Assembly: GCA_016936255.1 (NCBI GenBank)
Contig: JAFGYE010000066.1
Span: 1-64,000 of the forward strand
Origin: Marinifilaceae bacterium
GTDB taxonomy: Bacteria > Bacteroidota > Bacteroidia > Bacteroidales > Marinifilaceae
Direction of reading: 5' to 3'
Length of the DNA stretch: 64,000 nucleotides
In this document: positions 54,788 to 64,000 of the stretch, piece after piece
Numbering within the stretch: the stretch's first letter is position 1
How the letters are laid out: every line of letters starts with the position of its first letter
Translations under genes and position numbers: made by a program
The notes under the pieces: generated by a model
Databases searched by the model: none
What the model was told of the DNA's origin: nothing
The model's input: only the letters and a program-made list of their open reading frames with translations

Positions 54788-55909
54788 TTATAAGTATGTC
54801 TTCGCTAAAGCTTCCGCTGCTTTTTCAAGATAAATGCCTGCGTTTTTTATAGAATCATCTGTGCTTGCAGCATATTTGCTTACTTCGAACAGGCAATCGA
54901 TATTCATTTCTTTTACTCTTGCCTCATCCAAATCAAGCAATCCACAAAAAATTGCCAGTTTTTGATCAGTAATGGAATCCAATACACCGCGAATTACTTT
55001 TCCTGAGAATGTTTGCTCATCCAATTTTCCTTCTCCGGTAATTATCCAGCCAGCACCTTTAATGAGAGCATCAAAGTTGGCCTCCTTTTTTAGTAAATCA
55101 ATACCCGGATTCAAGGCTGCATTTAAAAATAGAATACAAGCTGCTCCCAAACCACCCGCAGCACCTGCACCGCTTATTTCCTGTAAATCGAGCTCGAATT
55201 GTTTTTTTACCACTTCATTAAAATGCTGTAATCCGGCATCCAATTCCGGAATCATTTTGGGTGTGGCTCCTTTTTGCGGGGAATAGATGTAAGCCGCTCC
55301 GTTTTCGCCAAACAAAGGATTATCCACATCGCAGGCAACTTCGAATTTCACCTCTTTTAATCTAGGATGTACGGCTGAATGATCAATAGAATAAAGTTGA
55401 ATTAAATCCTGGCCGGCACCTTTCAACTCACAATTATTTTCATCGAAAAAGACATAACCCAATGCCCGAGCCATGCCCAAACCGGCATCGTTGGTTGCAC
55501 TTCCGCCAATACCCAAAATAATGTGTTCTGCACCTTTGTCCAACGCATCTTTAATTAATTCGCCGGTTCCATAAGTGCTTGTCAGCATCGGATTTGCCTC
55601 ATCGCCTTTCAGTAAACGAATTCCCGAAGCTTCTGCCATCTCAATGTAAGCAGTCTTCTTCTTTTCAGAATACAAATAAAAGGCAGTAATTTTTCGATGC
55701 AGCGGATCGTGAACCTCGATGGAGTTCATTTCTCCTTCCAGATAGAAGTTCAGGACTTCAATCGTACCATCGCCGCCATCAGCCAACGGTAGTTTGATGA
55801 TCTCAACATCAGAAGTGTGTTTTCTGATCCCTCTCTCAACAGCATCACAAAATTCCATTCCGGTGAGAGAGCCTTTGAATTTATCCGGAGCTAAAATAAT
55901 TTTTGTCAT
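54788..55909 (-). CDS. Glycerate kinase
   Basis: A 373-residue kinase of the GlxK/GarK family phosphorylating D-glycerate. The start 'TKIILAPDKFKGSLTGMEFCDAVERG' region (about 2-27) is the family opener. 'LPLADGGDGTIEVL' (about 41-54), 'GIGGSATNDAGLGMARALG' (about 134-152) and 'GAGAAGGLGAACILFLNA' (about 247-264) are the ATP- and substrate-binding glycine-rich loops, and 'TGEGKLDEQTFSGKV' (about 291-305) closes the site. Two Met codons start the gene; the second is used here. Monocistronic with its own terminator. Confidence 0.95.
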   Translation of the reverse strand: MTKIILAPDKFKGSLTGMEFCDAVERGIRKHTSDVEIIKLPLADGGDGTIEVLNFYLEGEMNSIEVHDPLHRKITAFYLYSEKKKTAYIEMAEASGIRLLKGDEANPMLTSTYGTGELIKDALDKGAEHIILGIGGSATNDAGLGMARALGYVFFDENNCELKGAGQDLIQLYSIDHSAVHPRLKEVKFEVACDVDNPLFGENGAAYIYSPQKGATPKMIPELDAGLQHFNEVVKKQFELDLQEISGAGAAGGLGAACILFLNAALNPGIDLLKKEANFDALIKGAGWIITGEGKLDEQTFSGKVIRGVLDSITDQKLAIFCGLLDLDEARVKEMNIDCLFEVSKYAASTDDSIKNAGIYLEKAAEALAKTYL

Positions 55910-55979
55910 CATTGAAAAGTTAGCTTAAAATCAGGGGGATTTTAACTTACTATTATTGGGACAGGTTGAAAAAAAGAGC

Positions 55980-57107
55980 TTATTTCTTATCTATTTTAAT
56001 CTCAAAAAGTTTAGGCCATCTTTTCCCGGTAACAAACAAACGATTATTAATAGAATCCCAGGCTATTCCATTCAATACCTCATCTCCCTCTATCAATATT
56101 TTCTTGTCTGCTAATTTTAAAATCTTACCTAAATTTAAATTTCCTTCCACTCTTCCCGTTTCCGGATTTATAATTACAATTCGGTCGGTAAGCCAAACAT
56201 TAGCATATATTTTTCCATCGATGTATTCCAATTCATTCAAATTGGTTACCATTCCCGAATTATCATACACTTCAATTATTCTCTTCCAACTATAATTGTC
56301 AGCATCAAGCACTGTCAGCACATTAGTCCCATCCGAAAGAATCAACTCATTGTTAACTGATGTAATTCCCCAGCCCTGATTATTGGACGTGTTGGGTTCA
56401 AAAGTATCCTCTTTTTCAAAAGTTACAGGATCAACAACAAAAACTTTTTTTGCATTCCAGGTCAATTGAATAATTTTTCCCTTGGAAAACGTAATGCCTT
56501 CGCCAAAATATTCCTGCTCTAAATTCTTAACCGACAGGGCCTCACCATTTTCAAGTTTTACCTTTCGCAAAGTAGATTCGCCTCTTTGCCCTGTTCCCTC
56601 ATATAGAAATCCTTTATGATAAAACAATCCCTGGGTATAAGCACCTCTATCGTGGGGAAACTCATTAATTATTTCATATGAATATTCAACAGGAGGGATA
56701 TTCGTTTTCAAATTTATAAATGTGGAAACAATACCAATTGTCCCGTCTTCATGATAAGCCATCACCTTCAGATCGTGTTTCCCCATTTTTTGATCCTCAG
56801 GAACCCAAGTCATTGTCCATGGCTCATCGGTCAAACTTCCAATTAAAGTCTCATCAGCCCAAAACTGAACAGAATCAATTCCGGCCGCCCTATTTCTGGG
56901 AGTCATTTCAATTTCAACATCTCCTCCCATGGTATATAAATCACCCCGATGCGGTTGTTTTAAGCGCAAACTATTAACAATCACTGTCGTTTTTTCTGTC
57001 TGCTCATCAAAGTTTTTATCGGCAAACTTATTATTGTTTACACTCTTGCCATTACACGAGACTAACAGCAAAAAACAAACAAGCGATAAAAAAGAGTGAG
57101 TATTCAT
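55980..57107 (-). CDS. Glutaminyl-peptide cyclotransferase with N-terminal Ig-like domain
   Basis: A 375-residue lipoprotein (lipobox LLVSC, Cys18). Residues about 45-130 form an Ig-like (bacterial Big-type) domain ending in 'ISTFINLKT'-like strand (here 'VSTFINLKTN'); residues about 140-375 are the five-bladed propeller of the plant-type glutamine cyclotransferase family: 'PHDRGAYTQGLFYHKGFLYEGTG' region, 'LTWNAKKVFVVD', 'LNELEYIDGKIYANVW' and 'VLNGIAWDSINNRLFVTGK'. It cyclises N-terminal Gln to pyroglutamate on exported proteins, which in Bacteroidota commonly follows signal peptide cleavage before Gln. cysS lies upstream in the same direction, separated by a terminator. Confidence 0.92.
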   Translation of the reverse strand: MNTHSFLSLVCFLLLVSCNGKSVNNNKFADKNFDEQTEKTTVIVNSLRLKQPHRGDLYTMGGDVEIEMTPRNRAAGIDSVQFWADETLIGSLTDEPWTMTWVPEDQKMGKHDLKVMAYHEDGTIGIVSTFINLKTNIPPVEYSYEIINEFPHDRGAYTQGLFYHKGFLYEGTGQRGESTLRKVKLENGEALSVKNLEQEYFGEGITFSKGKIIQLTWNAKKVFVVDPVTFEKEDTFEPNTSNNQGWGITSVNNELILSDGTNVLTVLDADNYSWKRIIEVYDNSGMVTNLNELEYIDGKIYANVWLTDRIVIINPETGRVEGNLNLGKILKLADKKILIEGDEVLNGIAWDSINNRLFVTGKRWPKLFEIKIDKK

Positions 57108-57181
57108 GGTAATTCTTTTAGGATAAAACGATCAGTGAAAACAACAATTAGTTTTAGTATTACAAGCTTTAAAATTAGCTA

Positions 57182-57219
57182 AAAAATAAAAAAACTGCCC
57201 TGATCAGTCAGGACAGTTT
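57182..57219 (-). terminator. Terminator of cysS
   Basis: Stem ACTGTCCTGA-CTGA-TCAGGGCAGT (one wobble) on the minus strand followed by TTTTTTTATTTTTT, starting 4 bases after the cysS stop. Confidence 0.9.
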
Positions 57220-57222
57220 GTA

Positions 57223-58695
57223 TTATTTTAAGATTTCCCATTCATAACCATCTTTGGTGTCTTTTACAACAATGCCTAAATTGGTCAATTCATCTCTTAT
57301 TTTATCGGCAGTAGCCCAGTCTTTATTCTTTTTGGCCTCATCGCGGGTCGAAAGCAGCAAACGAACTACTTTATCCAGTATTTCATTATTCCCTCCTGTA
57401 TCTCCTTCATCTTTCAAGCCCAACACGTCAAACACCAAATTGTGATACAAATCCTTTAAAACAGCAAGGTCAGAAGCAGTAATCGTTTCCTTTCCAACAG
57501 CTAATGAATTGATCATCTTCACGCCATCAAACAAGTGAGCAATTAATATCGGTGTATTAAAATCATCATTTAATGCCTCGTAACACTTCGCTTTTAATTC
57601 CTCAACAGAATTGGAAGAGGAATCCGATGTTTGTATTTTATCTATTGTTGCAACAGCTGTCATTAAACGTTTAAAACCTTTTTCTGCTGCCTGAAGCGCA
57701 TCGTTCGAAAAATCCAACGGACTGCGGTAATGAGCCTGCAACATGAAAAAGCGAACCGTCATCGGGCTGTACGCCTGTTCCAGTACATCATTCTCTCCCG
57801 AAAACATAGAAGATAAATTCACGTAATTTCCCAATGATTTACCCATCTTCTGACCATTGATGGTGATCATGTTGTTATGCATCCAGTATTTTACGGCTTC
57901 GTGTCCGTTAGCTCCTGTGGATTGAGCAATTTCACATTCGTGATGCGGAAACTGCAGATCCAATCCACCACCATGAATATCAAATTTAGCGCCCAGATAT
58001 TTCTGACTCATTGCAGAACATTCCAAATGCCAGCCAGGGAATCCATCACTCCATTTCGAAGGCCAACGCATAATATGCTCAGGAGTCGCTTTTTTCCAAA
58101 GAGCAAAGTCAAAACTATTTTTCTTTTCGCTTTGTCCTTCTAAATCCCGTGTATTTGAGAGCAGCTCTTCAATTTTTCTTCCTGATAATTTGCCGTAGTC
58201 ATATTTTTCGCTGTATGCTTTCACATCAAAATAGACAGAACCTTCACTCTCGTAAGCAAACCCATTCGCAAATAATTTATCAATCACTTCCATTTGTTCA
58301 ATAATATGTCCTGATGCACGAGGCTCGATACTTGGCTTCAATACATTCAAATCAGCCATATCATTGTGATAGCGATCGGTAAAAAACTGAACAATTTCCA
58401 TTGGCTCCAGTTGTTCCAAACGAGCCTTTTTAGCAATTTTATCTTCGCCCTCATCTGCATCATTCACCAAATGTCCTACATCGGTAATGTTTCTAACGTA
58501 GCGTACTTTATATCCTAGATGCGTTAAGTAACGAAAAACCAAATCGAATGTGATTGCTGGCCGGGCATGCCCCAAATGTGCATCACCATATACCGTAGGA
58601 CCACATACATACAGCCCAACATGGGGAGCATTAATGGGTTCAAACAATTCTTTTTTACGATTTAGTGTATTATAAATGAACAACTTATTTTCCAT
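57223..58695 (-). CDS. cysS: Cysteinyl-tRNA synthetase
   Basis: A 490-residue class I synthetase. N-terminal '[16 protein letters not shown]' (about 31-46) includes the zinc ligand Cys and the HIGH motif (HLGH). Zinc-site residues recur in '[10 protein letters not shown]' (about 225-234) and '[10 protein letters not shown]' (about 254-263). '[10 protein letters not shown]' (about 287-296) is the KMSKS loop. The C-terminal helical domain ends '[14 protein letters not shown]', conserved in CysS. Full length, single gene with its own terminator. Confidence 0.98.
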   Translation of the reverse strand: MENKLFIYNTLNRKKELFEPINAPHVGLYVCGPTVYGDAHLGHARPAITFDLVFRYLTHLGYKVRYVRNITDVGHLVNDADEGEDKIAKKARLEQLEPMEIVQFFTDRYHNDMADLNVLKPSIEPRASGHIIEQMEVIDKLFANGFAYESEGSVYFDVKAYSEKYDYGKLSGRKIEELLSNTRDLEGQSEKKNSFDFALWKKATPEHIMRWPSKWSDGFPGWHLECSAMSQKYLGAKFDIHGGGLDLQFPHHECEIAQSTGANGHEAVKYWMHNNMITINGQKMGKSLGNYVNLSSMFSGENDVLEQAYSPMTVRFFMLQAHYRSPLDFSNDALQAAEKGFKRLMTAVATIDKIQTSDSSSNSVEELKAKCYEALNDDFNTPILIAHLFDGVKMINSLAVGKETITASDLAVLKDLYHNLVFDVLGLKDEGDTGGNNEILDKVVRLLLSTRDEAKKNKDWATADKIRDELTNLGIVVKDTKDGYEWEILK

Positions 58696-59249
58696 AACTG
58701 TAATATAATCGAAATTCTATTGGGAGTGTAAAATTATAAAAAATTATTGCTCGCCATAAAATATCTTGCGAATAACTTTAGAATTCTGATAGATAGACTC
58801 AATTTACTCCTAATTTCCGACTTCCTTAAGGAGTAAGTTACGTGAATAAAACTCTTTTCAACTTAAAAAAATGGGGTCCAAACAGACCATACAACTGTAT
58901 ATTCAATCATAATCTACTCTTTTTATTGTCTATATAGATTCCTTCACTATCTTTGTGACATAAAATATTCTATCCAATATCCTGAATTGCGATTGCCGTC
59001 ATCAGCAAGATTACTTGAAAACATTCACCTTCCTCATTGAATGTAAAGGAAAATCAACAAAAGGAAATAACAACAAGAATTATATAGAGATTGATCGAAT
59101 TTGGATAGAATAAATACAGTTTATAGACTAATTATAAAATCTTAATCATGTAATATTGTTTTAAACAATCAAAATATATTTTTTATTATTACTTTCAACT
59201 ATAAGCTCATACAGGATCAATCCAATAGTAGTATTACAAAATTAAAAGA
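58696..59249. other. Intergenic region between cysS and rnr
   Basis: About 550 AT-rich bases between divergent genes. I see no credible frame. A perfect 8-bp dyad TTACTCCT/AGGAGTAA with a 17-base loop (58804-58836) and a small GGTC/GACC dyad near 58873 are the only structures; neither has a T run. Confidence 0.5.
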
Positions 59250-61415
59250 ATGTCAAAAAAAAATAAAAAAGAACATAGAAAAGGAAAACCAGCACATAAC
59301 CGCCAAAGTCTTTCAAAACTAATTGATGGAATATTCGCTCAAAACCCAACTAAAACACTTAATTACAAACAAATTTCAAGTGAATTGGGAATTAAAGACA
59401 TGGGCACAAAGCAGCTTGTAGTCGGAATTCTTTGCGATATGGTTGATTTAGAGGTTTTAAGTGAAATTTCGACAGGAAAATACAAATTGAAATCGAAAAT
59501 CGGCAACATAACGGGCAAGGTTGACATGACTGCCCGAGGATCTGCATTTATCGTTTCGGAAGAAATTGAAGAAGATGTTTTTGTATCGCAGGCAAATTTA
59601 AACAGAGCTTTACATGGAGATATCGTTAAAGTTTCCTTGTATGCACGTAAAAAAAGCAAGCAACCCGAAGGCGAAGTGGTTGAAATCGTTAAAAGAAAGA
59701 AAACCACTTTTGTAGGAATCGTAGATGTTTCTAAAAACTATGCATTCCTGGTTTCATCGGGCAAACAAATGCCGTACGATATTTTTATTCCTTTGGCAAA
59801 GTTAAATGGTGCACAAAATGGCGATAAGGCAATTGCACAAATAACCGAATGGCCTAAAAAATCGAAAAATCCGGTTGGTCAGATTACAACTGTTTTGGGT
59901 AAACCCGGTGATAATAACACTGAGATGCATGCGATTCTGGCTGAGTTTGATCTTCCACATATTTTTCCTGAAAATGTAAACGTGGCCGCAGAAGATATTT
60001 CTGATGAAATTACAAAAGAAGAAATTGCTCTTCGCAGAGACTTCAGAGAGGCTACAACTTTTACCATCGATCCGCACGATGCAAAGGACTTTGATGATGC
60101 CCTGTCTATTAGGGCACTTGAGAATGGCAATTGGGAAATTGGTGTTCATATTGCTGATGTTACACATTATGTGAGAAAAGGGAGCATCATTGAACAGGAA
60201 GCTTTTGATAGAGCAACTTCTGTTTATTTGGTAGATAGAGTTGTACCAATGTTGCCGGAACGTTTATCGAACGGAATTTGTTCCCTGAGACCCAATGAGG
60301 AAAAATTAACTTTTTCTGCTGTTTTCGAAATGGATGAGAATGCAGATGTGATCAATACCTGGATTGGTAAAACGGTAATTAATTCGAACCGAAGATTCAC
60401 CTATGAAGAAGCGCAGGATATTATTGAGACTGGAAAAGGAGATTTTAGTGAGGAAGTTCTTGAATTGGATAAGCTGGCTAAATTGCTGCGTAAAAGGAGA
60501 TTCAAAAAAGGAGCAATTGATTTTGAACGTTTCGAAGTAAAATTTGAAATTGACGAAACAGGAAAACCGACACGTGTATATTTTAAAGAATCAAAAGATT
60601 CCAACAAGCTGATTGAGGAATTTATGCTTTTGGCCAACAAGCGTGTTGCTGAAGTTATTGGGCGAGTGCCAAAAGGAAAAACGGCTAAAACATTTGTTTA
60701 CAGAACCCATGACCAGCCAAATCCTGAAAAATTAAATACTTTCAATCAATTTATTCAAAAATTTGGATACAGTTTAAAGACAACAAATCCAGGAGCAATA
60801 TCCAGTTCGCTAAACGCTTTATTGCACGATGTAAAAGGTGAAACCATTCAAAATCTGGTGGAAACTTTAGCGATTCGCTCCATGGCAAAAGCCGAATATT
60901 CTACTGTAAATATTGGTCATTACGGGTTGCATTTTGATCATTACTCACATTTCACATCGCCAATTAGAAGGTATCCCGATATGATGGCTCACAGATTGCT
61001 GGAAAAATACTTTGCGGGTGCTAAATCGGTTAATAAAGAGAAGTACGAAGAGTATTGCCGACATTGCAGTGAAATGGAACAAAAAGCTGCACAAGCTGAA
61101 CGGGCATCTATAAAATACAAGCAGGTGGAGTTCATGCAGGAACATATTGGTCAAGAGTTTGTTGGAACTATTTCAGGTGTTACTGAATGGGGTTTTTACG
61201 TAGAATTGGATGAAAACAAATGCGAAGGAATGGTTTCAATTCGTGAGTTGGAAGATGATTTTTACGAATTCGACGAGGACAACTACTGTATTGTTGGACG
61301 CAATCATCGTAAAATTTATCAATTGGGAGATAAAGTTGAAATTTTGGTTGCTAAAGCTAATCTGATTGCCAAACAACTTGATTTCGTATTAGCTGATTCA
61401 AAGAAAAATAAATAA
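59250..61415 (+). CDS. rnr: Ribonuclease R
   Basis: A 721-residue 3'-5' exoribonuclease of the RNase II/R family. A basic start (KKNKKEHRKGKPAHNRQ) leads to a winged-helix region (about 20-75), two cold-shock-like domains (about 80-225), the RNB catalytic domain (about 250-570, with metal-binding Asp residues in 'DPHDAKDFDDAL', about 274-285, and 'YGLHFDHYSHFTSPIRRYPD', about 555-574) and a C-terminal S1 domain ('GQEFVGTISGVTEWGFYVEL', about 634-653). Degrades structured RNA in the cytoplasm. Complete; ended by a hairpin terminator. Confidence 0.97.
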   Translation: MSKKNKKEHRKGKPAHNRQSLSKLIDGIFAQNPTKTLNYKQISSELGIKDMGTKQLVVGILCDMVDLEVLSEISTGKYKLKSKIGNITGKVDMTARGSAFIVSEEIEEDVFVSQANLNRALHGDIVKVSLYARKKSKQPEGEVVEIVKRKKTTFVGIVDVSKNYAFLVSSGKQMPYDIFIPLAKLNGAQNGDKAIAQITEWPKKSKNPVGQITTVLGKPGDNNTEMHAILAEFDLPHIFPENVNVAAEDISDEITKEEIALRRDFREATTFTIDPHDAKDFDDALSIRALENGNWEIGVHIADVTHYVRKGSIIEQEAFDRATSVYLVDRVVPMLPERLSNGICSLRPNEEKLTFSAVFEMDENADVINTWIGKTVINSNRRFTYEEAQDIIETGKGDFSEEVLELDKLAKLLRKRRFKKGAIDFERFEVKFEIDETGKPTRVYFKESKDSNKLIEEFMLLANKRVAEVIGRVPKGKTAKTFVYRTHDQPNPEKLNTFNQFIQKFGYSLKTTNPGAISSSLNALLHDVKGETIQNLVETLAIRSMAKAEYSTVNIGHYGLHFDHYSHFTSPIRRYPDMMAHRLLEKYFAGAKSVNKEKYEEYCRHCSEMEQKAAQAERASIKYKQVEFMQEHIGQEFVGTISGVTEWGFYVELDENKCEGMVSIRELEDDFYEFDEDNYCIVGRNHRKIYQLGDKVEILVAKANLIAKQLDFVLADSKKNK

Positions 61416-61436
61416 TTCAAAAAAAACGTAAAGAAT

Positions 61437-61468
61437 GGTCGGATCTCTTTTTTGAAATCCGACCTTTT
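61437..61468 (+). terminator. Terminator of rnr
   Basis: Stem GGTCGGAT with ATCCGACC around a 12-base loop, followed by four T residues. Confidence 0.85.
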
Positions 61469-61553
61469 GCTACTATTAATTAACTTAATAAAATACATTT
61501 CTTAATAAATGATAAAATGAGAGGCATCATTTCATTCATCCACTCTTTTTATG

Positions 61554-61561
61554 TAATTTTG
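61554..61561 (+). promoter_or_regulatory. -7 promoter box of the NtrC-type regulator gene
   Basis: TAATTTTG matches TAnnTTTG, 39 bases before the ATG. No obvious -33 TTTG at the normal distance. Confidence 0.45.
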
Positions 61562-61599
61562 ATTGAAACCAGCACACATTAAGAAAGGTAAGGTTCCGC

Positions 61600-62952
61600 A
61601 TGAAAAAGATATTAATAATTGATGATGATCCAACTATATGCTTGATGCTTCAAGGTTTGCTGAAGCGTAAAAACTTTGATGCAGATACAGTGTTTTCTGC
61701 CGGAGAAGCATTAAAAAAGTTGGAGATTAATCAATTTGATCTTGTTTTAAGTGATTTCCGTTTGCCTGATTTTGATGGATTGGAGCTTCTCCAAAAAATA
61801 AAATCAATGCATCCACATGTTCCTGTTATCATTATGACTTCTTATGCTGATATAAGAACTGCTGTGAGTGCAATAAAAATGGGCGCGTTTGAATATGTAA
61901 CCAAACCGCTTAACCCAGATGAAATTCTCTTGTTAATCAATTCAGCTCTTGCTAAATCAGAAGTTCCTAAGAGCTCTAAAAATTCAAAAGAAAAACAGAA
62001 CAAAGAAGTGATTGAATTTGTTCATGGAAAAAGTCCGAATTCCTTACAGATTGACCAATATATTAAATTGGTGGCACCCACAGATATGTCAGTTATTATT
62101 GAAGGAGAGAGCGGTACAGGAAAAGAAATTGCAGCCCGAAGAATTCACTTTGACAGTAGAAGAAAAAAGAAGGCTTTTGTTGCTGTTGATTGTGGTGCTT
62201 TATCTACAGATTTAGCAGGAAGCGAACTGTTCGGTCATATAAAAGGTTCATTTACCGGAGCAATAAACGATAAGGAAGGTCAGTTTGAATCAGCTCAGGG
62301 AGGAACCTTGTTTCTGGACGAAATAGGGAATTTATCCTATGAAATTCAAATGAAGCTATTAAGGGCTTTGCAAGAACGTAAAGTTCGTAGAATTGGAAGC
62401 AACAAAGATATTGATGTTGATGTGCGGATTGTTGTCGCAACCAATGAAGACTTATCAGTAGCAGTAAATAATGGAGATTTTAGAGAAGATCTTTACCATC
62501 GTTTAAATGAATTTAAAATTACAGTTCCTGCTTTACGAAACCGAATTGAAGATATTGAATTGTTTTCGAATTATTTTCTCGAATTGTCAAACAATGAGTT
62601 AAATAAAGAAATCACAGGATTTAGCTCCGAGGTTTTGGAAAAATTCAAATCTTATTCATGGCCCGGTAATTTACGAGAACTTCGAAATGTTATAAGAAGA
62701 TCTGTTTTGCTTAGTCCTGAAAAGAAAGTAGAACTAACCAGTTTACCCAATGAAATCTTAAATGACAATGCCAATAGTAGTTTTGTTGCGGAAGGTTCCA
62801 ATCTTAAATTAATTCAGGCCGCAAACGAAAAGGAATTAATTGTATCCACGCTCCGAAAGGTGAACTATAACAAATCGAAAGCCGCCAGGATGCTTAATAT
62901 CGACAGAAAAACCTTATACAATAAGATTAAACAATACGGAATCAATATTTAA
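61600..62952 (+). CDS. Sigma-54-dependent response regulator (NtrC family)
   Basis: A 450-residue three-domain activator. REC domain (1-120) with acidic 'IIDDD', phospho-acceptor Asp52 in 'LVLSDFRLPD', conserved Thr/Ser in 'IMTSYA' and Lys in 'VTKPLN'. AAA+ domain (about 140-370): Walker A 'EGESGTGKE', the sigma-54 contact loop 'GSFTGA' (a conservative form of GAFTGA), Walker B 'GGTLFLDEIG' and 'RIVVATNED'. C-terminal Fis-type helix-turn-helix 'NKSKAARMLNIDRKTLYNKI' (about 424-443). It opens sigma-54 promoters after phosphorylation. Convergent with a hybrid histidine kinase whose stop is only 8 bases away. Confidence 0.96.
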   Translation: MKKILIIDDDPTICLMLQGLLKRKNFDADTVFSAGEALKKLEINQFDLVLSDFRLPDFDGLELLQKIKSMHPHVPVIIMTSYADIRTAVSAIKMGAFEYVTKPLNPDEILLLINSALAKSEVPKSSKNSKEKQNKEVIEFVHGKSPNSLQIDQYIKLVAPTDMSVIIEGESGTGKEIAARRIHFDSRRKKKAFVAVDCGALSTDLAGSELFGHIKGSFTGAINDKEGQFESAQGGTLFLDEIGNLSYEIQMKLLRALQERKVRRIGSNKDIDVDVRIVVATNEDLSVAVNNGDFREDLYHRLNEFKITVPALRNRIEDIELFSNYFLELSNNELNKEITGFSSEVLEKFKSYSWPGNLRELRNVIRRSVLLSPEKKVELTSLPNEILNDNANSSFVAEGSNLKLIQAANEKELIVSTLRKVNYNKSKAARMLNIDRKTLYNKIKQYGINI

Positions 62953-62960
62953 AAATACAA

Positions 62961-64000
62961 TTAGGCAAGAATATCATCTTGAATAGATGTTATTACTAGA
63001 TTTGTGTTGGCAGTAACAGTTGCAACCAACTCTCTTATCTCTTCGTGGTTTAGCTCAGCATTTTCTTTTTTATGAAGAATGGTTTCCAACCGCGTTAAAA
63101 TAGGAACCACAATTACAACCCTAAGCTGGTTAAATGAAGAAAGCATCTTATGAGCAATTTCACCAATTGCCGGATAATTTTTATCAATCAAAGCTTTATT
63201 CAATAAATCAACATTTTCGTTTGCCGAGACAATAAACTGCTCCAATATCTGATTAACTAATCCCTGATCATCGGAGGTAAATTGTTTGATTTGAGTTAAG
63301 TCGAAAAGATCATCCGACATTGTTTTGTCAGAACTTTTTAATTCAATTCTCTCTTCTTTCGCATTACTAAATAAATCTCGAAGCATTCCCATCAGAATAG
63401 CCTCATCGAACGGTTTCACAAGACACTCAGTCATTCCCGATTGTATATATTGTTTTAAATCCGAATCTCTTACATTTGCGGTTAAAGCAATTATTGGAAT
63501 TTCAGATTTTTGAGTTTGTTCCAGCTTTCTAATATTTTTACACAGCTCAATTCCACCCATTTCCGGCATGTGAATGTCTGTAAGAATCAGATCGTAATCT
63601 TTTTGCCTGATTAAATCGAAGGCTTTAGATCCGTCGTCCACAAAATCTGCCTGCAGGCCCCAGCTGGAAAAAATAGTTTTTAATAGTAACAAACTGTATG
63701 GATCATCATCTGCAACCAAAAAAGATTTTTGCTTTAAAAAATCAGTACTTGGAACTTCCTTTGATTTTTTATACTCAGAGGCCACTTCTTTCGATTCTAA
63801 TAATGGTATTCGCAAAGTAAAACAGGATCCTTCACCCAGCTTACTTTCCACATACAAATCACCACCTAATAATCGTGATAATCTTCTGCTAATTGCCAAA
63901 CCTAGTCCTGTTCCACCATACTTCCTTGCAGAAAACGAATCTGCCTGGCTGAAATCTTCAAAAATCGTTTCTAATTTATTCTTATCAATTCCAATTCCTG
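62961..64000 (-). CDS. Hybrid sensor histidine kinase, C-terminal part (runs off the window)
   Basis: Partial: the frame continues past base 64000, so the N-terminal sensor and HisKA regions are not visible. From the edge: end of the HATPase domain ('[20 protein letters not shown]' pattern with G-T-G-L-G-L, then '[19 protein letters not shown]'), a receiver domain with phospho-Asp in '[12 protein letters not shown]' and Lys in 'LVKPFDE', and a C-terminal HPt domain with phospho-His in '[12 protein letters not shown]'. The order kinase-REC-HPt indicates a multi-step phosphorelay. A TTG at 63899 is not the start, since upstream codons are in frame and conserved. Confidence 0.94.
   Translation of the reverse strand, partial: GIGIDKNKLETIFEDFSQADSFSARKYGGTGLGLAISRRLSRLLGGDLYVESKLGEGSCFTLRIPLLESKEVASEYKKSKEVPSTDFLKQKSFLVADDDPYSLLLLKTIFSSWGLQADFVDDGSKAFDLIRQKDYDLILTDIHMPEMGGIELCKNIRKLEQTQKSEIPIIALTANVRDSDLKQYIQSGMTECLVKPFDEAILMGMLRDLFSNAKEERIELKSSDKTMSDDLFDLTQIKQFTSDDQGLVNQILEQFIVSANENVDLLNKALIDKNYPAIGEIAHKMLSSFNQLRVVIVVPILTRLETILHKKENAELNHEEIRELVATVTANTNLVITSIQDDILA

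Overview
The window is AT-rich chromosomal DNA from a member of the Bacteroidota. The evidence is a SusC/SusD pair under an ECF sigma/FecR switch, a type IX secretion and gliding core (porP-gldK-gldL-gldM-gldN), many lipoproteins, several TAnnTTTG-type promoter boxes and few Shine-Dalgarno sequences. Gene content resembles marine Marinilabiliales/Marinifilaceae-type genomes, but the exact taxon is inference. I found no rRNA, tRNA, CRISPR array, intact insertion sequence or prophage.

Layout. 1-9.5 kb: a minus-strand uptake locus reading sigma factor, FecR anti-sigma, SusC with an STN domain, SusD, zinc metallohydrolase lipoprotein, DUF4302 lipoprotein. It has no glycoside hydrolase. A plus-strand promoter box and a two-hairpin terminator unit lie between fecR and susC and look like an antisense small RNA. 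9.6-24.2 kb: housekeeping genes (C1 peptidase, YjbR, a lone receiver protein, YraN, an S66 peptidase, metG, an HU/SPOR protein, rfbB, glmS, a starch-synthase-like protein, panC-panD, rfaE2-radA). 24.2-24.6 kb: a clear cobalamin riboswitch on the minus strand followed by only a 38-codon frame and a terminator, with no B12 gene. 24.6-29.6 kb: PBP1A and topA. 29.9-35.8 kb: the type IX secretion/gliding operon. 35.8-43.8 kb: manC, an MlaE/MlaF-like ABC pair, DUF4296 with a decayed amidohydrolase, a radical SAM protein, and three unrecognised envelope proteins. 44-47 kb: a TonB receptor behind a small histidine-rich membrane protein, probably metal-linked. 47-51.6 kb: a degenerate GlpD-like protein, an Ig-like lipoprotein, a thiamine-binding protein and a DUF3108 protein.

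51.6-54.8 kb is a scar region. It holds a 41-bp tandem repeat whose unit junctions form compensating palindromes, a 61-codon tail of a lost minus-strand gene, a 42-residue piece resembling the start of an SMI1/KNR4 immunity protein, an intact serine hydrolase gene, and the 3' end of an IS1182-like transposase. 54.8-64 kb: glycerate kinase, glutaminyl cyclase, cysS, rnr, and a convergent pair made of an NtrC-type regulator and a hybrid histidine kinase that runs off the right edge.

How it works together: the left locus is a self-contained import system with a sigma switch and probable RNA-level control. The gld operon builds the envelope secretion/motility machine. The strongest candidates for undescribed biology are the riboswitch-controlled transcript without a target gene, the antisense RNA unit in the SusCD locus, and the structured 41-bp repeat. 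All three rest on sequence reading only.
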